Source: Candidatus Elusimicrobium euhamitermitis (GTDB lineage: Bacteria; Elusimicrobiota; Elusimicrobia; Elusimicrobiales; Elusimicrobiaceae). Taken from it: 25,449 nucleotides of DNA. Below, in pieces: positions 1-7,102 of the stretch; within the stretch, counting starts at the first letter, position 1, and each line of letters starts with the position of its first letter. The stretch spans positions 1 to 25,449 of the forward strand of contig JAIRUU010000128.1 of assembly GCA_031254225.1 (NCBI GenBank). The letters run 5' to 3'. A program made the translations under genes and the position numbers. The notes under the pieces were generated by a model. The model had not been told where the DNA came from. It was given only the letters and a program-made list of their open reading frames with translations, and searched no databases.

Positions 1-272
1 CAGTACGGCGAAGGCGGAAAAAAGAAAGCGAGGCAAGCTTGCCGAGCGTATCAATTAGTGTGTCTTTTATTTTTTGCGCAGCAAAAAATTTACCCAAATA
101 CCGAAGAAATTTTTAAAAACCAGCCAAGCGAACGAAGTGAGCGGAACAGTAAACGAACGCGGAGCGCAACCCCGCCGAAGGCGGCATGAAATAAATGTGA
201 TTTTCCAGGAAAATCACTCCGCTCGCATCCACCCAAATAAAACCTACTTCCCCTCCGCCCTTCTTCGCTTCG
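1..272. repeat. Non-coding stretch of short palindromes downstream of topA
   Basis: I see no convincing gene here. The stretch is a patchwork of short inverted repeats: GGCAAGCTTGCC at 32-43, a TTTTTTGC/GCAAAAAA hairpin with a 3-base loop at 70-88, CCGCC-GAA-GGCGG at 172-184 with a related CGGCGAAGGCGG at 6-17, and a 10-base perfect stem around one central base at 197-217. Motifs such as GCGAACGAAGTGAGCG and CGAAGGCGG recur in variant form. It may be a genome-specific intergenic repeat region or decayed sequence. An open frame at 74-331 on the plus strand runs through it into the end of topA and looks spurious. Confidence 0.6.
197..217. terminator. Perfect hairpin, possible topA terminator
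   Basis: GTGATTTTCC and GGAAAATCAC form a perfect 10-base stem around a single central base. On the minus strand the hairpin lies 55 bases after the topA stop codon and is followed by a T-rich stretch (ATTTATTT). The stem is AT-rich and the T run is interrupted, so this is a weak terminator call. It could equally be one of the local palindromic repeats. Confidence 0.3.
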
Positions 273-2558
273 CTACGACGCGGAGGACGCCTCTTTCTTT
301 ATTTTTTCAATTTCTTCGGGCGATACGCTGACTATGGTCTTACATTTCGGATACCCGCTGCAGCCCAAAAACTGCCCGCGTTTGCTTGAGCGCAACGCCA
401 TGGGCTTGCCGCATTTTTCGCACATAATATTTGTAAGCACGGGGCCGGTAGACGCCACTTTCTGCCCCTGCGCGTTTATTGAATAAGTGTTTTTACATTT
501 GGGATACGCGCTGCAGGCCATGAATTTACCGCGTCTGCCGGAGCGTATTACCATGGGCGCGCCGCATTTATCGCACTTCTCATTTGTCATTTCAGGTTCC
601 ACTTTTTCTCCTCCTGTCGTTAAATTAATTTTGCCTTTGCAGTCCGGATACGTTGAACATGCAAGGTACTGCCCGAATCTGCTACGCCGCACAACCATGG
701 GCGCGCCGCAAAGCGGGCATTTTTCGTCGGACGGTTTGGGCTCGTCGCGTTTCATGCCCTGGTCCGCCGCTTCAAGCTCCGCCGTAAAACCTTTGTAAAA
801 ATCTTTCATGACACTGACCCAGTTTATTTCCCCCTCGGCTATACTGTCCAGCCTGTCCTCAATTTCTGCCGTGTAGGAAAGTTCCATAATGTCTTTGAAA
901 AAATCTTTCAAATGGTCCGTCACCGTTATGCCCAAATCAGTGGCAAGCAGTCTGTTTGTTTTGGGGGCGCGCAAAATATATTTGCGGTCCAGAATAGTTT
1001 TTATCGTCGGCGCGTATGTGGACGGGCGGCCTATGCCGTGTTTTTCAAGCGTTTTAATCAGGCTTGCTTCGTTATAATTCGGCGGCGGCGCGGTTTTGTG
1101 CGCTTTGCTTATAATGTCTATAAGTTTGAGCTTGTCGCCCTCAACAAGCTGCGGGAGCATGGCGCTGTCCTCATTTTCTTCCGTCTCGTCATCGTCGGCG
1201 TACACTGAGAGAAAACCGGGAAATTTTACCGTCCTGCCCGTCGCGCGCAAAACGCACTGCTCGGGCGCGGTTCCGGCTTCAATATCAACGGAAACGGTGT
1301 TAAAAACTGCGTCCGCCATCTGGCTGGCTATAAAACGCAGCCAAATCAGCTCGTAAAGTTTAAACTGATCCGGCGTAAGATACTGCTTAATATTGGCGGG
1401 CGTTTTATAAACGTCCGTCGGGTGGATAGATTCGTGAGCTTCCTGCGCTCCTTTGACTTTGCTTTTGAAAAAATTCGGGGACGCCGGCACAAACTGCTCT
1501 CCGTATTTTTCGCCGATAAATCCGCGCGTCTGGTCCTGCAGTATGTTTGAGACGTTAAAAGAATCCGTTCTCATATAAGTTATGAGACCCGCGGTTTCGC
1601 CCGCTATTTCCACGCCTTCATAGAGCGTCTGCGCCGTGAGCATGGTTTTTTGGGACTGAAAACCCAGTTTATTATACGCGTCCTGCTGCAGAGAACTTGT
1701 GATAAACGGCGGTTTGGCGCGCTGTTTGACTTCTTTTTTTTCAACGCTTTTTACCGTCATCGGGCCCTGGCGTAGAAGCGCGTTGACCGGCGCCAGCTCT
1801 TCTTCTTTTTTAAATACCGTCGTCTTAACTTTATAATCTTCCGCAAAAAGTTTAAAAGTGGTAATGATTTCCGTATTTTTGCCCTGCCACCTGCTGAGGC
1901 GCGCGTTAAATTTCGGCTGCGCGTTTTCCTTTTCAAGTTCCGCGGAAATTGAAAAATATTCTTCTTCTTTAAAATCCGTTATTTCCTTGGCGCGCTCCGC
2001 AAGCAGGCGCACGGCCACGCTCTGCACGCGGCCGGCGGAAAGGCCGCGCATAATTTTTTTCCACAAAAGCGGGGACAGTTTATAACCCACCAGCCTGTCC
2101 AGCACGCGGCGCGCCTGCTGCGCGTCCACTAGATTAACGTCTATAGCGCGCGCGTGGTCAAAGCTTTCCTTGACGGCGGACGGCGTGATTTCATGGAAAA
2201 ATATTCTTTTAATTTTTTCTTTTGGTATTTTTAAAAGTTCCGTCAGATGCCAGGCGATAGCCTCGCCCTCGCGGTCAGGGTCGGTGGCGAGATAAACGTA
2301 TTCGGAATCTTTTGCCAGCTTGCTGAGCTCGGCCGTAATTTTTTTAGCCTTTTCCACAGGCACGTAGGTGGGTTTAAAATTATTTTTTTCGTCAACGCCT
2401 ATTTCCCTTTCCGGCAAATCTCTGACGTGGCCGAAAGAGCTTTTTACAACAACCTCCGGCCCTAAAATTTTACTTATGGTTTTTTGTTTGGTCGGAGACT
2501 CAACTATGACCAGATTTTTTGACTTTGTAGTTTTTGTTGTTTTTTTTGCGGTTGCCAT
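273..2558 (-). CDS. topA: DNA topoisomerase I (type IA), 761 aa
   Basis: TopA relaxes negative supercoils by passing one strand through a transient single-strand break. The TOPRIM domain is near the N-terminus: ESPTK places the catalytic Glu at residue 20, and the DPDREGEA motif at 93-100 gives the metal-binding acidic residues. The ITYMRTDS motif places the active-site Tyr at 328. The C-terminal tail carries three four-cysteine zinc modules beginning at about residues 614, 662 and 713 (pattern CxxC...C...C), as in long bacterial TopA proteins. I chose the ATG at 2558 because AAGGAAAA lies just upstream. The frame stays open to 2612, which would add 18 residues of unlikely sequence and overlap dprA. 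It is the last gene after comM and dprA, with a 22-base gap. Confidence 0.96.
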   Translation of the reverse strand: MATAKKTTKTTKSKNLVIVESPTKQKTISKILGPEVVVKSSFGHVRDLPEREIGVDEKNNFKPTYVPVEKAKKITAELSKLAKDSEYVYLATDPDREGEAIAWHLTELLKIPKEKIKRIFFHEITPSAVKESFDHARAIDVNLVDAQQARRVLDRLVGYKLSPLLWKKIMRGLSAGRVQSVAVRLLAERAKEITDFKEEEYFSISAELEKENAQPKFNARLSRWQGKNTEIITTFKLFAEDYKVKTTVFKKEEELAPVNALLRQGPMTVKSVEKKEVKQRAKPPFITSSLQQDAYNKLGFQSQKTMLTAQTLYEGVEIAGETAGLITYMRTDSFNVSNILQDQTRGFIGEKYGEQFVPASPNFFKSKVKGAQEAHESIHPTDVYKTPANIKQYLTPDQFKLYELIWLRFIASQMADAVFNTVSVDIEAGTAPEQCVLRATGRTVKFPGFLSVYADDDETEENEDSAMLPQLVEGDKLKLIDIISKAHKTAPPPNYNEASLIKTLEKHGIGRPSTYAPTIKTILDRKYILRAPKTNRLLATDLGITVTDHLKDFFKDIMELSYTAEIEDRLDSIAEGEINWVSVMKDFYKGFTAELEAADQGMKRDEPKPSDEKCPLCGAPMVVRRSRFGQYLACSTYPDCKGKINLTTGGEKVEPEMTNEKCDKCGAPMVIRSGRRGKFMACSAYPKCKNTYSINAQGQKVASTGPVLTNIMCEKCGKPMALRSSKRGQFLGCSGYPKCKTIVSVSPEEIEKIKKEASSAS

Positions 2559-2580
2559 ATACTCGTTTTCCTTATATGAT

Positions 2581-3696
2581 TTAAAATTTATTTTTGCTGT
2601 ATTTGCCGTCAATACAAGCCAGCACGCCTTTTATTTCCATTTCAAAAAGCGCGGCCGCAGCTTCCTGCACCGGCATTTTAAGTCCTTCAACAATATCGTC
2701 CGCAGTAACTTCGCCGTCTTTAATAAAATCCAGAAACTGTTTTTCCTGCTGCGTAAGATTGTCAAATTCTTTTTTGTCTTCTTTATCCAGCCATGAAACG
2801 TCTAAACCGAATCTTTCTTCATAGGGTATAAAATCTATTATATCTTTCGTGTCAAGCAGCGCGGCCGCGCCGTCCCTTATAAGTTTATTTGTGCCGCCGC
2901 TCTGAAGACTGTCAATATTTCCCGGCACGGCCATAACGTCTTTGCCCTGTTCGGCCGCAAGACGCGCGGTAATTAAAGCGCCGGAACGCTCTTTTCCCTC
3001 TATAATAACCACGACGCCAGCCAGCGCGGAAATTATCCTGTTGCGCCGCGGAAAATGGAATGCGTGCGGCGGCTTGCTAAAGGGCAGTTCCGAGATTATC
3101 GCGCCGCCGTTTTCAATAATTGCTCCAGCCAGATTTTTATTTTCCGCCGGATAACAGCGCCCTATGCCGGTGCCGACCACCGCCCACGTCGGTTTGCCTA
3201 GTTCCACGGCCGCTTTATGGCAAACGCTGTCAACGCCTCTGGCCAAACCGCTTACGACGACCGCGCCGCAGCGCGTGATTTCAGACGCAAATTTTTCCGC
3301 GCATCTTCTGCCGTACGGCGTAATTAACCGCGTACCCACCATGGCTACTTTCGGCCCCGCGGCCGCTAAAGTTCCGCGGTAATAAAGCACAAAAGGCGGG
3401 TCTTTAATCTCGCCGAGTTTTTTGGGATAATTTTCTTCCCCCAAAAATAAAATGTCACCGCCTGCGGCGCGGGTAAGCTCAACTTCTTTTTCCGCGTCAA
3501 GCGCGTGCGCTTCGCGCAAAAGTTCGGCCGCGGTTTTTTCGCTCATGCCGCCGCGCGCGGCCAAAGTTTTTGCGTCGCTCTTTAAAATTTCGGACGCGGA
3601 GCCGAAAACTTCTATCATCCTCTCAGCCCAGTCTGTCCGCAGATATGTAAAAGCGTTTAATTTTATACGCGCAAGTTTTTCGTTCTCATTTATCAT
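2581..3696 (-). CDS. dprA: DNA processing protein DprA (Smf), 371 aa
   Basis: DprA binds incoming single-stranded DNA during natural transformation and loads RecA onto it. The N-terminal 80 residues look like the helical SAM/HhH-type extension. The Rossmann-like DprA core covers roughly 82-285, with VGTR at 120-123, SGLARGVD at 149-156, GTGIGRCYPAEN at 175-186, FPRRNRIISALA at 215-226, SGALITA at 238-244 and VPG at 257-259. Residues 310-371 fit the C-terminal winged-helix (DML1-like) domain. The start overlaps the comM stop as ATGA, so the two are probably translationally coupled, and GGCGGA lies upstream. Length and motifs are normal for the family. Confidence 0.95.
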   Translation of the reverse strand: MINENEKLARIKLNAFTYLRTDWAERMIEVFGSASEILKSDAKTLAARGGMSEKTAAELLREAHALDAEKEVELTRAAGGDILFLGEENYPKKLGEIKDPPFVLYYRGTLAAAGPKVAMVGTRLITPYGRRCAEKFASEITRCGAVVVSGLARGVDSVCHKAAVELGKPTWAVVGTGIGRCYPAENKNLAGAIIENGGAIISELPFSKPPHAFHFPRRNRIISALAGVVVIIEGKERSGALITARLAAEQGKDVMAVPGNIDSLQSGGTNKLIRDGAAALLDTKDIIDFIPYEERFGLDVSWLDKEDKKEFDNLTQQEKQFLDFIKDGEVTADDIVEGLKMPVQEAAAALFEMEIKGVLACIDGKYSKNKF

Positions 3697-5219
3697 ACGT
3701 CCGCCACGCCTTTCCTGTCCAACGGGCGGTACTGCAAGACTTCCATAATATGCATCTTGCTTATATTTTCCGCGCCCTCAAGGTCCGCTATGGTTCTTGC
3801 GGTTTTTAAAATTTTATCAAGACTGCGGGCGGAAAGGCCAAGCTTTCTCATAGCCGCTTCCAGCACTTCACCGCCGCCCGGCGGCAAAGGGCAGAAATCT
3901 TTAATTTCTCTTGAAGACATAAAAGCGTTTGCCCGCGTGGGCGAATTTTTAAAACGGACCGCCTGCGCGCCGCGCGCTTTAATAACGCGCTCCCGTATCT
4001 GCGCCGAAGTTTCCCCCTCCGCCTTTTTTTCCCAGTCCTTAAATTCCACGGGATTTAAATTTACCGTCAAATCAATTCTGTCAAGCAGCGGGCCGGAAAT
4101 TTTGCTTCTGTAACGGTTTATCATTACCGGCGTGCACGTGCACTGCTTATGCGGGTGGCCGTGGTTGCCGCACGGACACGGGTTCATGGCGGCGATTAAC
4201 GTAAAACGCGCGGGATATGAAACGCGCTCCCTTGCCCGCGCTATGGAAACTACGCCCGTCTCCATAGGTTCCCTCAAAACCTCCAGAACGTTGCGCCCGA
4301 ACTCCGCAAACTCGTCCAAAAATAAAATGCCGTTATGCGAAAGCGAAACTTCGCCTGGTTTGGGACTGGCGCCGCCGCCGATAAGCGCAATGTCCGAGAT
4401 AGTATGGTGCGGGTCCCGAAACGGCCGCGCGCTTAAAAATCTTTCCCCGCCCAGCAGGTTTGAGACGGAATAAATTTTTGTTATTTCCAAAGCCTCGTCA
4501 TGCGTAAGCGGCGGCAAAATGGACGGGAAACGTTTTGCCAGCATACTCTTGCCCGTGCCGGGCAGGCCTATCATTAAAATATTATGCCCGCCGGCCGCGG
4601 CTATTTCAAGCGCGCGCTTTGCCACCGGCTGGGATTTTACTTCGGAAAAATCATAAAAATATTCCTGCGTTCCGGCCTCAAAATCCGCGGGCGGAATTTT
4701 CTCTAAATTTATTTCGCCGTTTAAAAAACCCGCAAGCTCCGCCAGATTTTTGGGCGCCACGGCGTTAACGCGCGCAAGCGCGGCTTCCCCAGCGTTTGCC
4801 GGCGGAACTACGGCGGTGCGGCCGCCCAAAACCGCAAGCATTGGCAGCACGCCCGCGCACGGGCGCAGACTTCCGTCCAAACCGAGTTCGCCCACAAAAA
4901 CAAAATTTTTTAAGCCGTCAAGCGCGGCCGCGTTCAGCTGGCCGCTCGCGGCCAGTATGGAAACGGCTATGGGCAAGTCCAGCCCAGTGCCTGATTTTTT
5001 AATATCCGCCGGACTTAAATTAACCGTTATTCTTTTTAATGGAAATTCAAGACCCGAATTTCTGACGGCGGAAATAACGCGCTCTTTAGCTTCTTTAATT
5101 TCCGTGTCCGCAAGACCCACGACGGCCATGTTGGGCATGCCGGGCGCTATATCTGCCTCAACTTCAATAGCAAACCCGTCCACGCCGCGCACGCCTGCAG
5201 ATAATACGGTTGATAACAT
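3693..5219 (-). CDS. comM: ComM/YifB-family Mg-chelatase-like AAA+ ATPase, 508 aa
   Basis: ComM-family proteins are hexameric helicases that promote branch migration when transformed DNA is integrated. The N-terminal ChlI-like domain (about 1-170) has the family sequences VRGVDGF and SPADIKKSGTGLDLPIA. The Walker A motif GLPGTGKS is at 218-225 and Walker B ILFLDE at 298-303. A cysteine/histidine cluster typical of the family (MNPCPCGNHG) starts at about 345, followed by LLDRIDL. I chose ATG 5219, giving MLSTVLSAGVRGVDGF as in other YifB proteins, with GGAAGA upstream. The open frame extends to 5336, but those 39 residues come from the palindromic repeat region. It is the first gene of a comM-dprA-topA operon, so its promoter must lie in or next to the repeats. 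Confidence 0.94.
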   Translation of the reverse strand: MLSTVLSAGVRGVDGFAIEVEADIAPGMPNMAVVGLADTEIKEAKERVISAVRNSGLEFPLKRITVNLSPADIKKSGTGLDLPIAVSILAASGQLNAAALDGLKNFVFVGELGLDGSLRPCAGVLPMLAVLGGRTAVVPPANAGEAALARVNAVAPKNLAELAGFLNGEINLEKIPPADFEAGTQEYFYDFSEVKSQPVAKRALEIAAAGGHNILMIGLPGTGKSMLAKRFPSILPPLTHDEALEITKIYSVSNLLGGERFLSARPFRDPHHTISDIALIGGGASPKPGEVSLSHNGILFLDEFAEFGRNVLEVLREPMETGVVSIARARERVSYPARFTLIAAMNPCPCGNHGHPHKQCTCTPVMINRYRSKISGPLLDRIDLTVNLNPVEFKDWEKKAEGETSAQIRERVIKARGAQAVRFKNSPTRANAFMSSREIKDFCPLPPGGGEVLEAAMRKLGLSARSLDKILKTARTIADLEGAENISKMHIMEVLQYRPLDRKGVADV

Positions 5220-5245
5220 AACAGTGGTGTATCTTCCTATTTTTT

Positions 5246-5401
5246 CCCTCTCCCTGTGAGGGCAGGACACAGGTGAGGGTTTTATACACAATATGTACAA
5301 AAATATATGTCGTCCGGTTGGAAAAACTCGGCGCAAAAAATGGAACTTACTAGATTTTTATCACGACACCATTTTTTGTACGGAACCCTCACCCTGCCCT
5401 C
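5246..5401. repeat. Long imperfect inverted repeat, MITE-like (element 1)
   Basis: The left arm (GAGGGCAGG 5258-5266, six extra bases, then GTGAGGGTT 5273-5281) pairs with the right arm (AACCCTCAC 5384-5392, CCTGCCCTC 5393-5401). The pairing continues inward, with GTACAAAAA at 5295-5303 against TTTTTGTAC at 5373-5381 and further matches around TGTCGT. An alternative inner hairpin pairs CAAAAAATGG (5334-5343) with CCATTTTTTG (5369-5378). CCCTCACCC/CCCTCTCCC-type palindromes are a common style of dispersed bacterial repeat. It has no coding capacity. A TATAAA hexamer lies in the left arm on the minus strand, so part of the comM promoter could lie here. Confidence 0.65.
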
Positions 5402-5505
5402 TCCCTTTCAGGGCAGTGTTCTGTTTTGGATATATTGAAATATTTTATATAGGAAAACTTTTTTCAAAATATCCAATTTTGAACACTCCCCCCTTTCAGG
5501 GAGAG
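5399..5505. repeat. Long imperfect inverted repeat, MITE-like (element 2)
   Basis: A second palindrome abuts and slightly overlaps the first. Arm 5399-5440 (CTCTCCC...AGTGTTC...TTGGATAT...TTGAAA) pairs with arm 5462-5505 (TTTCAAAATATCC...GAACACT...GGGAGAG), with about three quarters identity by eye and a 21-base AT-rich centre. The outer ends share the CTCTCCC/GGGAGAG core with element 1. Together the two elements fill nearly all of the 322-base gap between comM and the lipoprotein gene at 5542. I see no gene in that gap. Confidence 0.65.
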
Positions 5506-5541
5506 GAAACAACGGCGGCACATTTAACAATACATTCTAGC

Positions 5542-6654
5542 TTACATGAATTTTAGTTCAATATCTTTTGTTGAAATCTGCGTTACGGTAAAATTTTCGT
5601 TGTATTGGCGTATAATTTTAGCGGCCAGCTCGTCAGACGTTTTGATGTTTGCCTGCACTTCAAAATACGCGGCGGAATTGGTGTATTTTACAAGGTTAAA
5701 ATCTTCAATCTCGCGCAAATCTTTCAAAATGCCCTGCAGACTTTTAAGACGTTCAATGGTATTAACGTCCGTAACGCGCAGATTATAAGTTTTGGCGGAA
5801 TTTACGGCCGACTGCAGCGGGTCAATCAAATCTTTTGCCGCGGCTTCGCACGCGGCGGCTATGGATTTTTGCGCCGCAATATCTTCGGCCGGATCAAGCC
5901 CGCTTTGCTGCGCCGCGGAAGTGGCTATCACGCCGTAGTTCCTTGTTGAGAGAGCGCGCATATTAACGCTTGCGCGGTAAGTTTTAAAAGGCGTAGTGAC
6001 CGTGCCCAGAATGCTGAGCGGCGCCGCGCTGACATCCGCAATTATTATAAAACGCGCGCCGTCGCTGCGCGCTTTGTCAATGACCGGAACAGGGTCTTCA
6101 ATATTATTGTCGCTCAAATTGTCGCCGTTAAGCAGGGAGTAAGGCGCGTTTTTCATGGCTTTGTAAACGGCCTGTTTGCAGTCCTGCGTAAGAGACGTCT
6201 GTCCGTTTATCAATTCGCGCGAGGCTACCATAATATTGGTTTTTTTAACCAGCGTAGACTCGTCCGACTGTTTTATAATGTCGCTTATGTCTGTAACCAG
6301 CACAAGCGCTTTGATTTGCGTAAACCACTGCTCCCCTTTGCGGTAGGATTTCATTATGTAATATTTTCTTATAAACCCCTGGCTTTTTGCGACAATCTCG
6401 TTTTGCACGACGGTGCTGTGGTCAACAGTTGTGCTTGAAGAAACAAAAACGCCCGCGACTTTTTCCACGGCCGCTTTCTGCGCCGCGGCAATGCCTTCTT
6501 TTTTCATGGAATTAAGGTCAACTTCGTTATAAGCAACAAGGCTGTCCGCGTAAACGTATTCGCCCTCGCCTTTAGGCCCGATTTGCAGATATTTGCACGA
6601 CGTCATGCCCGCGGCCAGCGCGAGCGCGGCGACTATATATAAAATTCTCTTCAT
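5542..6654 (-). CDS. Lipoprotein with FlgT/LPP20-like N-terminal domain, 370 aa
   Basis: The N-terminus is a lipoprotein signal (MKRILYIVAALALAAGMTSC) with the lipobox cysteine at residue 20, so the protein is probably anchored in a membrane facing the periplasm. Residues 45-122 (AAAQKAAVEKVAGVFVSSST ... IVAKSQGFIRKYYI) resemble the fold seen in the FlgT N-terminal and LPP20 families. About 195-285 has a second alpha/beta-looking part (ARFIIIADVSA, then VNMRALSTRNYGVIATS) reminiscent of CsgG/TolB-type periplasmic domains. Residues 290-370 are a further small domain I do not recognise. It is the last gene of the tpiA operon, seven bases after the smaller LPP20-like lipoprotein, with GAGGT upstream. 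No flagellar genes are near, so a flagellar role is not implied. Confidence 0.7.
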   Translation of the reverse strand: MKRILYIVAALALAAGMTSCKYLQIGPKGEGEYVYADSLVAYNEVDLNSMKKEGIAAAQKAAVEKVAGVFVSSSTTVDHSTVVQNEIVAKSQGFIRKYYIMKSYRKGEQWFTQIKALVLVTDISDIIKQSDESTLVKKTNIMVASRELINGQTSLTQDCKQAVYKAMKNAPYSLLNGDNLSDNNIEDPVPVIDKARSDGARFIIIADVSAAPLSILGTVTTPFKTYRASVNMRALSTRNYGVIATSAAQQSGLDPAEDIAAQKSIAAACEAAAKDLIDPLQSAVNSAKTYNLRVTDVNTIERLKSLQGILKDLREIEDFNLVKYTNSAAYFEVQANIKTSDELAAKIIRQYNENFTVTQISTKDIELKFM

Positions 6655-6661
6655 GACAACC

Positions 6662-7102
6662 TCACTTTAGCTCAATATTGGCGGCCTTTAATTTAGACAG
6701 CGGCAAACGCATTATGACGGCGCACCCGTCGTCGTTCATATATTCCGTTGAATATATTTCCATGCCGGACACAAGGCCTTTTATAGTGTTATTAATCGTA
6801 GAATCCTGCGCGACGGCGTCCTTCACGCTCATCTGCGCGTAAACGCCCGCGCCGTAAATATATTCGGCGGCGCGCTGGTAACCTTGCGCCACGGCCGCCT
6901 CGCGGCTCATAATTTTTTTCTGCGCCGTCGTGGTGTTAGACGGATTGGCCGCGCCAAAACCGCGCACCCACAAATATTTGCCGTCAACTTTAGTGTCTGA
7001 AAAACTGGGCGCTATTTCGCCTTTTTTAACCGCGCTGCCCAAGCCGCCGCCGCAGGCCGCGGCAAATAAAGCGGCTGTAAAAATTATTATTATTTTTTTC
7101 AT
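6662..7102 (-). CDS. LPP20-family-like lipoprotein, 146 aa
   Basis: A short signal peptide ends in FAAAC, making Cys17 the lipidated residue. Glycines follow, as is common after the lipobox. The mature part has WVRGFGAANPS followed by SREAAVAQGYQRAAEYIYGA and a closing beta-rich segment (GCAVIMRLPLSKL). This is the layout of LPP20-type lipoproteins: a repeated alanine-rich helix, then strands. The molecular role of LPP20 proteins is poorly known; they are outer-membrane or surface lipoproteins where studied. The start overlaps the stop of the DnaA-like gene as ATGA, with CGGAG upstream, so its translation is probably coupled to that gene. A second, larger lipoprotein of similar style follows at once. 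Confidence 0.65.
   Translation of the reverse strand: MKKIIIIFTAALFAAACGGGLGSAVKKGEIAPSFSDTKVDGKYLWVRGFGAANPSNTTTAQKKIMSREAAVAQGYQRAAEYIYGAGVYAQMSVKDAVAQDSTINNTIKGLVSGMEIYSTEYMNDDGCAVIMRLPLSKLKAANIELK

Noticed and set aside
74..331. Plus-strand open frame of 85 codons at the left edge
   Set aside because: It runs through palindromic non-coding DNA into the antisense of topA, is rich in Arg and Lys, and has no convincing ribosome-binding site or family resemblance.
4750..5259. Plus-strand open frame of 169 codons opposite comM
   Set aside because: It is the low-complexity Ala/Ser/Thr shadow of the comM N-terminal half, which matches its family clearly.
5246..5505. Reading the repeats as a CRISPR array or integron site
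   Set aside because: There are no regularly spaced direct repeats with unique spacers and no cas or integrase gene. The structure is two nested palindromes.
5542..6654. Calling the 370-aa lipoprotein a flagellar protein FlgT
   Set aside because: The similarity is limited to the N-terminal fold pattern, FlgT is not normally described as lipidated, and no flagellar gene is nearby.
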